The notes below the pieces were generated by a model that searched no databases, was not told the DNA's origin, and saw nothing but the letters and a program-made list of their open reading frames with translations. From Amphirosellinia nigrospora (lineage: Eukaryota > Ascomycota > Sordariomycetes > Xylariales > Xylariaceae): a DNA stretch of 64,000 bases. The stretch lies in the NCBI GenBank assembly GCA_004123355.1, contig SCHM01000001.1, forward strand, positions 5,386,001-5,450,000, read 5' to 3'. Numbering within the stretch: position 1 is the stretch's first letter; every line of letters starts with the position of its first letter. Below are positions 11,184 to 21,918 of this stretch, piece by piece. The translations under genes and the position numbers were made by a program.

Positions 11184-12029
11184 ATGCTCACACAACCCGC
11201 CCGGCGGCCGCTCGGCGCCTGGAAGGGCGTGTTGAGGCGCACACGCCAGCAACGTTCCACACCTTTCGCACGCGCAATGGCCACCGAGACGACACCGACT
11301 GCCTCCTCCACCGTAGAGCCTCCCGTCATACCGGCAGCGACATCAATACCACCTCGCAAACTACCTAAATCACCTAAACCATACATGCGTACGTCTTCTG
11401 CTATAGTTTCCCATGTTCAATTGGCATTACTATCTTGGCCCGCTTTCGACTACATCAGAACCATATCTAACCAACATCGAACAGACTCTCTAAAGCCCCA
11501 AATGCCCAACATACCCGCCCGCTCCGTCTTCGCAGTATATCCCCGCGTGCCGTCCTCCCGCTCTACCACACCCGCCGCCCTAGATTCATACCACGCCCAG
11601 CAGATCCGGCGACTAGATCCGAAGGGGCTACGGACGCAGCTCTTCTCGAAAGCGAGCCGGGACTCGGTGAAGCCGGGCGACGTGCTGCAAGTCACCACGA
11701 AGCGCGGGGAGCCCTTCGCGGGCGTGTGTCTGTCGATCCGGCGCGCGGGCGTCGACACGGCCATCCTGCTCCGGAACCACCTCACGAAAGTCGGCGTCGA
11801 GATGTGGTACAAGATCTACAGCCCCAACGTCTTGGGCATCGAGATCGTCTGGCGCCGTCCTAAGCGCGCGAGGCGCGCCCGCCTCATGTACATGCGCCAG
11901 CCCAAGCACGACATGGGCAACGTCGATCACCTCGTCGCCGCGTGGCGCCGCACCCGGAACGTGTTCACCTCCAAGGGTAGGGCTGGTAAAGGCGTGGCGG
12001 CCGCGGGGGCGAAGGGTGGTAAGAGGTAA
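11184..12029 (+). CDS. Mitochondrial 54S ribosomal protein bL19m (IMG1-type)
   Basis: Exons 11184-11388 and 11485-12029. The 96-nt intron (GTACGT donor, CTAAC branch, ACAG acceptor) is divisible by three and stop-free, so the frame stays open through it. Splicing gives 249 aa and a smoother junction (KPYM/HSLKPQMP). The N-terminus is an Arg/Pro-rich mitochondrial presequence. The C-terminal half is the bL19 fold: SVKPGDVLQVTTKR, FAGVCLSIRRAGVDTAILLR, and SPNVLGIEIVWRRPKRARRA. bL19 sits at the interface of the large and small mitoribosomal subunits. The frame is intact. The C-terminal Lys/Gly-rich tail is an extension beyond the bacterial protein. Confidence 0.93.
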   Translation: MLTQPARRPLGAWKGVLRRTRQQRSTPFARAMATETTPTASSTVEPPVIPAATSIPPRKLPKSPKPYMRTSSAIVSHVQLALLSWPAFDYIRTISNQHRTDSLKPQMPNIPARSVFAVYPRVPSSRSTTPAALDSYHAQQIRRLDPKGLRTQLFSKASRDSVKPGDVLQVTTKRGEPFAGVCLSIRRAGVDTAILLRNHLTKVGVEMWYKIYSPNVLGIEIVWRRPKRARRARLMYMRQPKHDMGNVDHLVAAWRRTRNVFTSKGRAGKGVAAAGAKGGKR

Positions 12030-12970
12030 AATCTGGGTTAGGGCGATGCTGACTTACCCAGATCGGCTCTATGGAGGTTGGCGGATATAATGTCATGGGG
12101 AAAAGGTGAGATTTTTAAATGGAGGAAATCCCTTAGAAATCATGACGATCCTCACAAGAGGCTCTGCGAAGAGGAATGCTAAACTCTAGGGAGATGATAA
12201 CATGAAAGACATTTAAAGTGGATGGCCTTGATTTCAATGCCGAGCAAATCCCGCCCTGGACATCCTGTACATAAATGGTCGGTAGACAATGTACTACCAC
12301 CACTGTCGAATTGACTACAATGAAGAAAGTATTGCATTATTTTTATCAGTCGCACAGCCCTCCTAAATGTGCCAAGAAGTCGATCGAAACATTCACTAAC
12401 GTCAAGCAAAGCGGAAAGCACTAATCAGTCATACGCTAGATTACTACGTATAAGTAACTAAAAGACCCTTACCTAACACCATCGCTTAGGTATAATATAA
12501 CAACAGCGGAGGCCTCGCTATTTGAGAACAGGAATTGCAGCAAATTTCCTAGGCCCCCGCCAAAACAGAAAGCAAATGTCTTTGAACTTGATTTCCATAT
12601 GAAAAAACTGGATACATTTGCTCCTTAGGACAACCTTCAAACCGGTACTCCCTGTCTAGCGTGAGCCTCCCTCTCTAAAAACAGATTTCGCCAAGGACGA
12701 GGGTTATTCTATCTTCTATTTACCGTCCTAAAACGCCTGTTCTGTTGGCCCCAGTATGTTATTAAGTTAGCTGACTGTTCTGTGTTCCAACGTACCACTG
12801 TATCTTATGGTTTCGACTGCGGCTCAGGGACTATCTCGTCTCCATTTGGGGCTCTGAAAGATAGGCTGTAGCAAAGATGGCACTGGTCCTGGTCTGCTTT
12901 GCTGATGGGCAATTCTACGAGCTCGCCGCGACCTTGGCGACCCTGTCGACCCTGTCGCGCTTTTCCTCCA
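12030..12970. other. Intergenic region between convergent bL19 and TRK genes
   Basis: About 940 bp holding the 3' ends of two converging genes. No convincing coding sequence, RNA gene or repeat is visible. Confidence 0.6.
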
Positions 12971-15748
12971 CTATGAGGTCACGGCGGGCTCCGTCTCCGA
13001 TCTTCGCGCTCCACTCTGATCCTGAGAACCCCGGGTTCTAGCTGAGGTAACACTGGCATATCTGTTCAGAGTATCCGGTCTATTGAGACCTGAGGCGTCC
13101 TCTGACTTAGCCTCGGATTTTGCCTTTGAGTACGCAGGTCCGACATGCAAGAGTCCAGTAATGATATTGTGTCGTTCTATACTGCGACTACGATCTCTTC
13201 GCATGCTCGGTGGTCGGCGGTCGGAAACAGACAAGGCGGATGCACGACGTTGTAGTCTGAGCTCGGCGTCCTCTGCCTCTTTACGGTTAAGATTCTCGCT
13301 TGGCAAGAGAACGGCTCTATCAAGCCCATAGGGTAGACCACGATGGCGCCCACGAATCATCATGGCAATAATGACGAGCTTTCCGAGAACAGAAAACTGC
13401 GCAACAAGCGAGGCATTTGTGCCAGGATACCCCAAACTCAGCCCAACGGTGCCGTAGGCACTGACAAGTTCAAAAAGTACGGCAAACATGGAAAAGTCCC
13501 CGGATATAAGGCGAGGACCTTCGGTAATGGCAAGAATGAAGTACCCAAGAAAGACATACCACAAATCGAATGATAGCTGGCGTCGCAAATGGGTTCCCAC
13601 ATAGGATATGCTGGGCTGGTCGTCATCTTCGTAGTCCTTCACGGCTTCGTACACGCCGAGAGATTTTTCCTCATACACGTTTGTCTTTCGGATCGAAATG
13701 GCTACAGGAAAGACAGAAATGTACATCATAATCAAGGAGGAAATCTGTACCGCTGGGTGGATTTCAGCGAGGTTGAGGCATGAAAACCCAGCAGTTCTGG
13801 TTGAGGCAGCTTGAAACCAGCCATCCAAAAACCGTATATTTAAGGGCAGTTCAGAAATCGGCCCGCGGCCCAACTATATACAGAGTCAGCGAAATCCAAG
13901 TCAAACAAGTATTAGATAGAAAACTTACGTCGAGAACAATAAATAATATCAAGTCAGTAGCATTAAGAGCAACAAGAATAAAGAAGAGCCACCAGTTGGC
14001 ATTCGAAGGGAAGAGCAATGTGAAACATCGTCGAGGGTGATCGAGAAGGAATCGAAGCTCTTCCCAAAGCCCCGAACCACGTGGGGCAACAAGTGAACCA
14101 ACCCATATCATAAAACGCAGTGCAACAGGAAACCCAGTATTCCCCAAGATGATGAGAAACGACATGACAAGCAGCGGGAACATAGCCGTATTGAAAGAGT
14201 TCATGCTGTCAGGGGTTAACGTAAACCCAAGATCCATGAATGCGGAATTGGATGTCCAAAAACCCCACCACACTGGATTGACGCCATCCGCCTTCACCAG
14301 CGAATTGTAGAAATCGTTGTTGTGCACAATCCACGGGACCAGGGTAATGATTCCGAATAAGCTGTAGCCCCAAAAATAGATGGTGAGAACCAATGCTAAA
14401 GTTTTCAGGGAACGGTATTCAATACCACCGAGCTCCTCTCTTTGTTCCTCGGTTAAATCGACGAATTGTGAGTTTCGGCCTATCGTCGGCTGCCAGCTCA
14501 GATATGGCATGGGATCTTCATCTTTACTTTGGGTCAAGACCGTTTTGATGCGGCGTAGCGGATTAACACGGTCTTGTGCTGTAGATGATGTGTCGCTTCG
14601 ATGAAACCTTTCTCCTTCCTTTCTCGGTTTTCGGAACCTAATGGCCCCAGCCACATGTGCGGCTGCTTCCACGTTATCTTCTAATTCTTGTGGTATGTTA
14701 TGGTGATCTTTTCTTGGCTTATCAGGCTCGGCGATGGTAATAGTTTGCTGCCGCTCCCCGTAAGGTAACGGCCGCTGTACCATTTGTGATCGCTCCACAC
14801 TTGATTCTCGTCGCTCATGCGGGATTTGTGGATCTTCGTCGACTCCATCGACTTCCTCTTCAAACTCCTCAGGCAGGGCTCCCATATCTGCATCTCGAGG
14901 CCCAGGAATCCTGAGTACACTTTTGTCGGCCTTACGTTGCTTCTCCAGGATAGCAATATGTTCGGCGTTGGACCTTCTCCCTGGTAAAGGAACCGGAGGA
15001 TCATCGTCGTCCTCTATGCGATCGCTTCTCCGCACTTCGTTTGCGAACTTGATCTGAGGAGGAGCCAATTGTGGCTCGTCATCTGAGCCCTTTTGCTCCG
15101 AACCGTCTTCCGACCCAGACGTATTAGCAAGCGGATCTAGTTTCGGCTCTCCGGTTATCGAGTATATGCGTCTAGTAGCATGCCGTCATTCGTGATTCGC
15201 GGAGACGTTCCCGCTCGCGTATAACATTGATACTTCGGCATTCAAGCCTCGCTCGGCGTTTTCCACATCGGGCTTGGCCTTTGAACGTGATTTACTAATG
15301 GTTACCCTCCGCGATCGTGCTTCTCGAACAATGTGCTGGAATCGTTTTTCGAACCAGTACAACCGAAGGAAGACCACAGAAGAGTGTATCGTAATGGGAT
15401 TTGATAGAAGCGCACAGAAGTACATGACAAGTTGCTGGAAGGTGTTAAGAAGGTTCAGGTCTACAGTGTTCAACCCAGCCTGAGTATTGGCACCCGCAGC
15501 AAAGGCCAGAGCATCGATGTAAGCCAGCTGGCCATGATCAGTGGCATACATAAGAATCGAGCCTACGATGGTCCATCCAATGATCCAGAAATCTACACAA
15601 TGGTCAGTTAGTTTCAGCCAGAAGTGGGAATGGAATTGGGGGATATCTTACAGTGGAGATTAATAAAGTTGAAGTGAGGATGTCTTGAGATGAAAGCAGG
15701 GCGAAGAGCCTGGGCCCACCTTGTAAGGTGCTCACGGGTATTCCCCAT
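12971..15748 (-). CDS. TRK-family high-affinity potassium transporter
   Basis: Exons (coding order) 15748-15652, 15592-13929, 13873-12971; introns of 59 and 55 nt with GTAAGA/GTAAGT donors; 886-887 codons. The protein has the Trk/HKT layout of four membrane-pore-membrane units. Visible selectivity-filter loops are GANTQAGLNTVDL, SNSAFMDLGFTLT, AASTRTAGFSCLNLA and SAYGTVGLSLGYP. A long acidic hydrophilic loop of roughly 200 residues sits between units 1 and 2, as in yeast Trk1. The C-terminus is Arg/Ser-rich and cytoplasmic. It imports K+ at the plasma membrane. One in-frame TGA occurs at 15186-15188, inside the hydrophilic loop. The neighbouring codons (HE, stop, RHATRR) suggest CGA changed to TGA, or a 54-nt intron. 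Everything else is intact, so I call it a gene rather than a pseudogene. Confidence 0.9.
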
Positions 15749-16750
15749 GGTCACAGGCAAGAATCGGCCGGTTCGCTGACGAAGGCGTTACGCAGAAGAA
15801 TGGGATGATAAAATAAATATGAATAAAAGCTTGGGTTAGAAATCTAAAACGTGAAAGACCTGACGCTTCAGATCATCGATACTCGCAAGGCAAGTCCAGA
15901 GCATTGTGCAAGATTCAGAGCCGAGGGGAAGCTGCAGTGAACGAGTCAGCACTTATAGACGAGATGGGCAGGCAATCCGGGTGGTCTAGCGTCTTTGTGA
16001 CGTGAAAGCGAGTGCGAGTAGGAACGAGGAATACAATGTGAGGTCCATCAAAAGAACATGAAAGAGCATTGATGGCGGGGGAGGACAGAGAGGATGACAA
16101 TCGACTTGTTCAATAAGATGCCAAGTGAATTGGGGGCTTAAGACGAAGCAAGTCTACTAGACTAGCCTTCAAGCCAATTGATCTCTCGCCTTGACTTACA
16201 ACGCCCGTGTTCCAACGTGGCTTGGTAGCGAGAACAGGAACTTTGTTTTCAAACTTACTCAAACAATGAAAGGTATCATTTGCATCGGTGGCGAGACGTG
16301 ATTCGTAGCAGCTACACGTAGGATATAGGTGTGAGCACGTAAAAGCAAGCGGATAGAGAGGAGGACAAAAGAAGGTTTGCTGGTTGTTGGCAGGTTGGCA
16401 GGTTGGCCGTGGCTGTGGGTCTAGATAGCGTAGGGAGGTGGGAATTTGGAGCGCAATACAAATATTGGAAATGGAGGTAGAATTGCATGTGGATGATGAT
16501 AAAAGAGTTGTATGGCAGTTAGCCCATTTGTTGCGCCGCCACGACTCGCGCGCTAGGATACCTTGGGTGCTTACATCTGTAGGTATCGGCAGTACCGAAA
16601 TACGGTGGCACTGTACTTCTATAGCTGTCCCCGGCCAAGTCTAGCGCCGTAGTGTCTGCAGCAGCATGCAGCATGCAAGTATGGATAAGCGCACACTGTA
16701 CGTGTACCGAGACAGCCTTTGCCAAGAAATTCGCGCAGGGGCGGCCCGGG

Positions 16751-16772
16751 GTCTCGTCCGGGTCTCGTCCGG
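16751..16772 (+). repeat. Tandem duplication of an 11-mer
   Basis: The unit GTCTCGTCCGG occurs twice in direct tandem, in a GC-rich patch. Function unknown. Confidence 0.85.
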
Positions 16773-17485
16773 GGTCTTTAAACTCAACGACCCTATAAAG
16801 CAACTATGATCCAAGGAGGCGAATGGGGACGTGGAGGCCGATGAACATTCTCCAACTGATAAGGCAGGCAGAGGCAGACAGAGGTAGGTCTGTCATGTAG
16901 TTATAGTCTTAAATGAATAACACTATTATGTCTAGCCAAAAGTGTCTTGGCTTGGATTGGCTGAGAAGAGCTGGAGTGAATAGTCACACAAGGGAGATCA
17001 TCCCGACTCTAGCTCCGACCAAAAATAATTCAGATGAAGCACTCTCGCTCAACGCTACCGTGACCTAACAGTCGACCAGAACATAACCCACGTGTTAGTA
17101 ATACAAGTGTCTCGGGTTCCCATCCCGTTGAATGGCGACTCGGTGTAGTAGGATAAAAATGGAGAATAAGACTTCAAGGTTGTTATACATGAGTTCTATT
17201 GGGTCGATCCTGGCATCTACTCTTGTCTTATTTTCGATTATGCGTGTTACAGGTAAGCCTTATCTGACAGAGGGCAGAATACTTACTACTTAGTACTACC
17301 TAATAAAGTTTGTTGATTTGCTACCTAAGTCAATCTTTTGGAATAGGTATCTTACCTAGGTAGTGTGATGCTGTGCAGCATACACTAGACTAGTTAAATT
17401 CCGGAGAGAAATGATGCAAGCGCTTCTACTGTCACAAGGGATAGGTACCTAGCGATTGCTATTTACAAACCTATATCCAGGGACT

Positions 17486-17512
17486 GATCTGTGCGATCTG
17501 TGCGATCTGTGC
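17486..17512 (+). repeat. Three tandem copies of a 9-mer
   Basis: GATCTGTGC is repeated three times without interruption. It lies in non-coding sequence. Confidence 0.95.
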
Positions 17513-18742
17513 AGTGATTGATACGGTGTCAATTACTTTTTCTGTTGACAATTTCTTTCCTCTCGTCAATAACCGAGCCGATAAGACTGTAGGACCGCGT
17601 AAGTCCAGGGGTGTTTGCTTGCCCTTCGACAACCCTCCGGTCATTTCTCCAAATGTTGCTGTTACGCATGAAAGTCTGGTCACCTGTTATGTACTCTTCT
17701 ACTCCAATTCGAACCCCTGTTCTGCAGTATTCCAGCCTATTGTAACCGTCCGAGAAACGGAGGGAATGAGCGATGAAAACCAAGATACGTACGTTGTCTA
17801 ACACCTGGGCACCAATAGTTTACTACCGAGTTGGAGTCCGAACCTCCCTCGGGAGCCTTATCTTGGGGTGCACAAGATAAGGCTGTGCACGAAAGCCGAT
17901 CTGTTTCACCATCTGGCACCTCCAAAAGAAGAATTAAGTCTTGCAGATTTACCAAGCCAAGATACCACCTCACAAGCAAATCTTTCCGATGTAACCCAAG
18001 TAGTACCAAGGTACCTACCGTATGTGCCTAGCGTACAAAAGGGACCCTTGACCGGCGCGGCACTGTCCATTCTAGTCCATTTCGGTAACAGACGTACATC
18101 AAATGATGTCATTAAAAGCCTACTAGAACCTTTCCTAGCTTCCAGCGCAGCATTTCTAGCAGACTACTGTACCTCAGCAGCAGCGGTCATTACAGAAAAA
18201 GGATGAGACCCGGGCTGAATATGTAGATGGTGTATATAGGATTTCCGCGTTAAGCGGCAACTTTCAAACTGAGTCTATCTAATTAAATAAATAAATAAAA
18301 TTTATGGTTTGTTTCGGGGATCGTGCAACTAGTATCTCCCTTCGAAACGGGCTGTTATGCAAGCCCGATCCCGGACCATGTATCGCAGTCAGCCCATGTG
18401 TTGTTTCCGACGGCTCTGATAGGGTGCGCGTCGTCTTCCTATATATCCGTAACAGCAAGTTTTACACCGCTCACATACTGATCGTGGTACTGTATTTACC
18501 TGGGAGGGATCCCGCGATTGCTTCTCCCCGATTAATTGTCTCTTACTATTAAATCATAAACGGCAACACAAAACAGCGGTGAGACCAGTTTTAGTTGCTC
18601 TTTCACAGCAAGCAATGCGTTCTCCGACGCTTTTACCCATACTCCTCGCAGTGCCCCAGACCTGTCGAAAAGGAATATCCGGTACTTACATACCCATAAT
18701 AATCAATCGGACGCCCTGTTTATGCTATGCCTCCATATCACA

Positions 18743-21279
18743 TTATTGCTGATCCTTGAGTCTTTGCTTCTCTCTAGCTATCTTTTTGAAGAAAACGTTC
18801 TGTTGTGGCTTTTTCTTGAGTGTTTTGTTCATGCTCTTCTTTTGCTCGATGTACGCCATGTCCTGTCCGCCACTGAGTTCGCCGAGCGTGCCGGCCGTAC
18901 GCCTTACCCGCCTCTTCTTAGATGCTGTATAGAAAAGGTCATCCGTGTCTTCCGCAAGTTCGCTTTGCTTCTTCTCTGCATCAACGAGCAGCTTCTGAAG
19001 AAGCTCACGGCGTTCCCGCGGTGTATTATACGCCAATCCTTCCATTTTTTCCATTCCCGCTAATTGTGTAATGACTTTGAACGAATAACCCTGATCAACT
19101 AAGAAAGCTTGTCGTTTGGTTGAGTAATACATTTCGAGTGTATCCTTCGATACGAGCGAGTAAAAGAACGCGTTGAATCCTTCATCGGATCTTCGCTTAG
19201 CTCGAAGAATACGGCCTAGCCGCTGGGCCTCCTGACGTCTCGACCCGTAATGTGACGAGATCTGGATTAAGCACGTTGCCTCAGGTAAATCGAGGGACGT
19301 ATCGCCAATCTTGGAGAGAAAAACCGTCCTGATAGCCGGATTGTGCATGAAATTGTCCAAGATTTGCATGCGCTCCGTATTTCCTGTTGATCCGCAGATA
19401 TAGGATTTGTTGAGCGCTAAAGCTACCGCCTGCAGTGCGTAGACGTTATCCGAAAATACGATAATCTTGTCCCCACGTCTTTCGTGATAGTCTATAAGGA
19501 ACTGGCAAGCCTGAATTTTACGCGGGTTCATCACGTAAAGATTCGACTTGAGACCACGGTCTTGTGTTCGCAGATACTCATCATAGAACTCTGTCGTCAT
19601 AGGGCACCACACCTCGGCGCATTGGACTTTCGCGATGTGGCCTTGTTCCGAAAGCTCCATCCAGTTCGCTTCAAATAATTTGGGTCCGATAAGGAAATTG
19701 AGATCCTGAATCTTATCATCTTCTCTTAGTAGCGTCGCAGTCAGTCCCAATTTTGCGTGACTCTTAATAGAATGAGAGACTTTTCGGAAGATTTGGGCTG
19801 GAACCACGTGAACTTCGTCTAGGAGCATCAGACCCCATTCTCGTCCTGTCAAAAAGTCCATCATCCTTTGTGAATCATACGCTCGTTTACCAGATTGAGT
19901 AACCATTGGGTAAGTTGTGACAATGATGCCGGTATTTCCAGGAAACTTTGTCTTGCTATCAGCTGTAAAAACAGCAATATCTTCGGCTCGTATGTTGGAC
20001 CACTTCAAGAACTCTTGACGCCACTGATGCGCCGACATCGTGCTCGTACAAAGCACTATACAGCCTTTCTTGATAGTGCATGCGGCAGTAATACCGACAA
20101 GGGTTTTGCCTGCACCACAGGGTAGAACGATGATACCACTCTTGGCCCGCCCGTTGCCAAACATCTTGCTAAGACTCTTTTCTTGGTAGCTTCTAATTTG
20201 CGTCGCGGGCCGAAGGTCAATCTCCAGGTTTGCGTTTCGGTCATCATTCCGAAAATCATACTCTTCGAGCATGGGAAACTGGATATCAAGGCACCGCTTT
20301 TGAACTGTCTCCACACTAGTATCAGGAATTTCGAAAGCATGCACGGCTTCCTGGTTGTCGTCGTCATCATCTTCCCGTAAAGCATCAAACGGATTTTCTG
20401 GCTGTGTCTTCTCGGCAGTCTCTGGATGTTGATGTTCGCCTTGCTGCAGTTGGGCCTGTTTAACACCAGCCGCGTTTGACGTTCCGGGAATGACAAGGCC
20501 ACCCATAGAAGGGGCATTTGTGACTGTTTCGGTACCTTGAACTCGACATGGGCCTATTATAGGGTCTTTGAGGAGTTTCTGCAATACTTCGGGATCGTTG
20601 CTTTCAACAAAATACTTCGTATCCTTGATGACTAATTTCACCTTCCCGTAGCTCGAAGCGCAGCTTCGAATGAAGCCTATAATGGACTGGGGGAGCGGTG
20701 TCTTCGAGAAGCGCTCGAGGGTATTCACAATATCCTGAGGTAGTAACCCAACCGAGACAGCAGCATAGAGGCTGTGTGGCGTCAACGAATATTCATGCAA
20801 GAAGGTCGGGCGGGACTGCGGCTCGGCGATCGTGATGAGGAAGTCTTTGGCTTGTTCGGCAAGCGGGTTGAAATTCTCTAGAATAATTTTCCCCCGCAAC
20901 GGATCTATCCAGATAGGACGACTCTTATAATCGGGCTTCAAAGGTAGGTAAGAAAAATCACGTTTGCCATTGTCACCAAAGTATCGCGAGGCGCTGTCGA
21001 TAGGGCCGCGTTTGACTTTATCCTGGTATGCAGCAAGCGTGAAACGGTCAACGGCCTTCTGGATGTCTTGTTCGTTCTCAACGGGCTCGACAGGAGAACT
21101 CGGCTCGTCATCACTATCGATGTCTCGAGGCGTTGAGGGACCGGGCGTGGACGAGGCAGAAGCCCTGCCAGACTTGGCAGCACCAGTGACGTCTTCAAGG
21201 GCAGGTCAGCATGATGGGCGCATTCAGAGATACGGATGTGCAATAGCTTACTTGCAGACGCCTTCCTCTTCGGCGCCAT
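18743..21279 (-). CDS. TFIIH 3'-5' DNA helicase/translocase subunit XPB (Ssl2/RAD25)
   Basis: Exon 1 is 21279-21252 (28 nt), the intron 21251-21193 (59 nt), and exon 2 21192-18743; 825 aa. XPB is the ATP-driven translocase of TFIIH that opens promoters for RNA polymerase II and DNA in nucleotide excision repair. The N-terminal damage-recognition-like domain begins at [20 protein letters not shown]. Walker A is LPCGAGKTL (~residue 370). The helicase box is DEVH in [11 protein letters not shown] (~468). The XPB-specific RED motif is in [10 protein letters not shown] (~500). Motif VI is [16 protein letters not shown]. The C-terminus is Lys-rich. The frame is completely intact. It is divergently transcribed from PUS7 across 639 bp. 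Confidence 0.97.
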
Positions 21280-21918
21280 CGCTTCTAGCGATCACACAAT
21301 AAGCATTCCACACTCGGGAGATAAAGAATACCTATAGAGGTCGAGAGCATCTGTGACAGAGAAGAGAGAAGGGAGATGGGGCTTCTCGGCAGAAGTGCCT
21401 AGATGACATCGGGGAATGAAGACAGTGTGGAGCACCCACGCCACATACCAAGTATCTATATGAGCAGAGATGGGTCTGCTTTTCTTTCAGGGCGTGTTAG
21501 TGGTGTTAGTCCCACTAAAGTTCTTAATCCCTGTCGGTTTGAGAACCAATACCCACACCGCCTTCCTTAATTATACTACATACCCAGTACCTTACATAAC
21601 ACCGCTCTATATGCCGCTTTTCTGCCGGCATAATCATATAATTTTGTGCTGCATCCTAACCCCACCAAGATACCCCATGCACCAATTGCACCCGCCAGTA
21701 ATAGCCTGCTAAGGCGTTCCATTCTCACAGCTTGGAACTTTGAACAGTCGAAGTGCATAGCCTTACAACGCCACCAGCAATCTTGTCCTCTTAATTATCA
21801 AACATCAAGCTATTCCAGACGTCCACCTACCTATTTTATACACCCTGTTTGGAGTCCTTGTGTTGAGAGAGCATGATCACTTTTTGTCTTTATCCCGCAA
21901 CAATTGATCCATTCAACG
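21280..21918. promoter_or_regulatory. Divergent promoter region between XPB and PUS7
   Basis: A 639-bp interval separating two outward-reading start codons. No specific binding sites are assignable; open frames inside it are short and show no family features. Confidence 0.5.

Larger units (their letters stand above)
15749..18742. other. Long intergenic region without recognisable gene
   Basis: Nearly 3 kb upstream of TRK and downstream of XPB. Open frames are at most ~113 codons. One at 17868-18206 (+) is protein-like but matches nothing I know. Two short tandem repeats are listed separately. The TRK promoter lies in the left part. Confidence 0.55.

Noticed and set aside
17868-18206. 112-codon open frame (+) with protein-like composition
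   Set aside because: No recognisable family, no introns or extension, weak start context; kept as intergenic.
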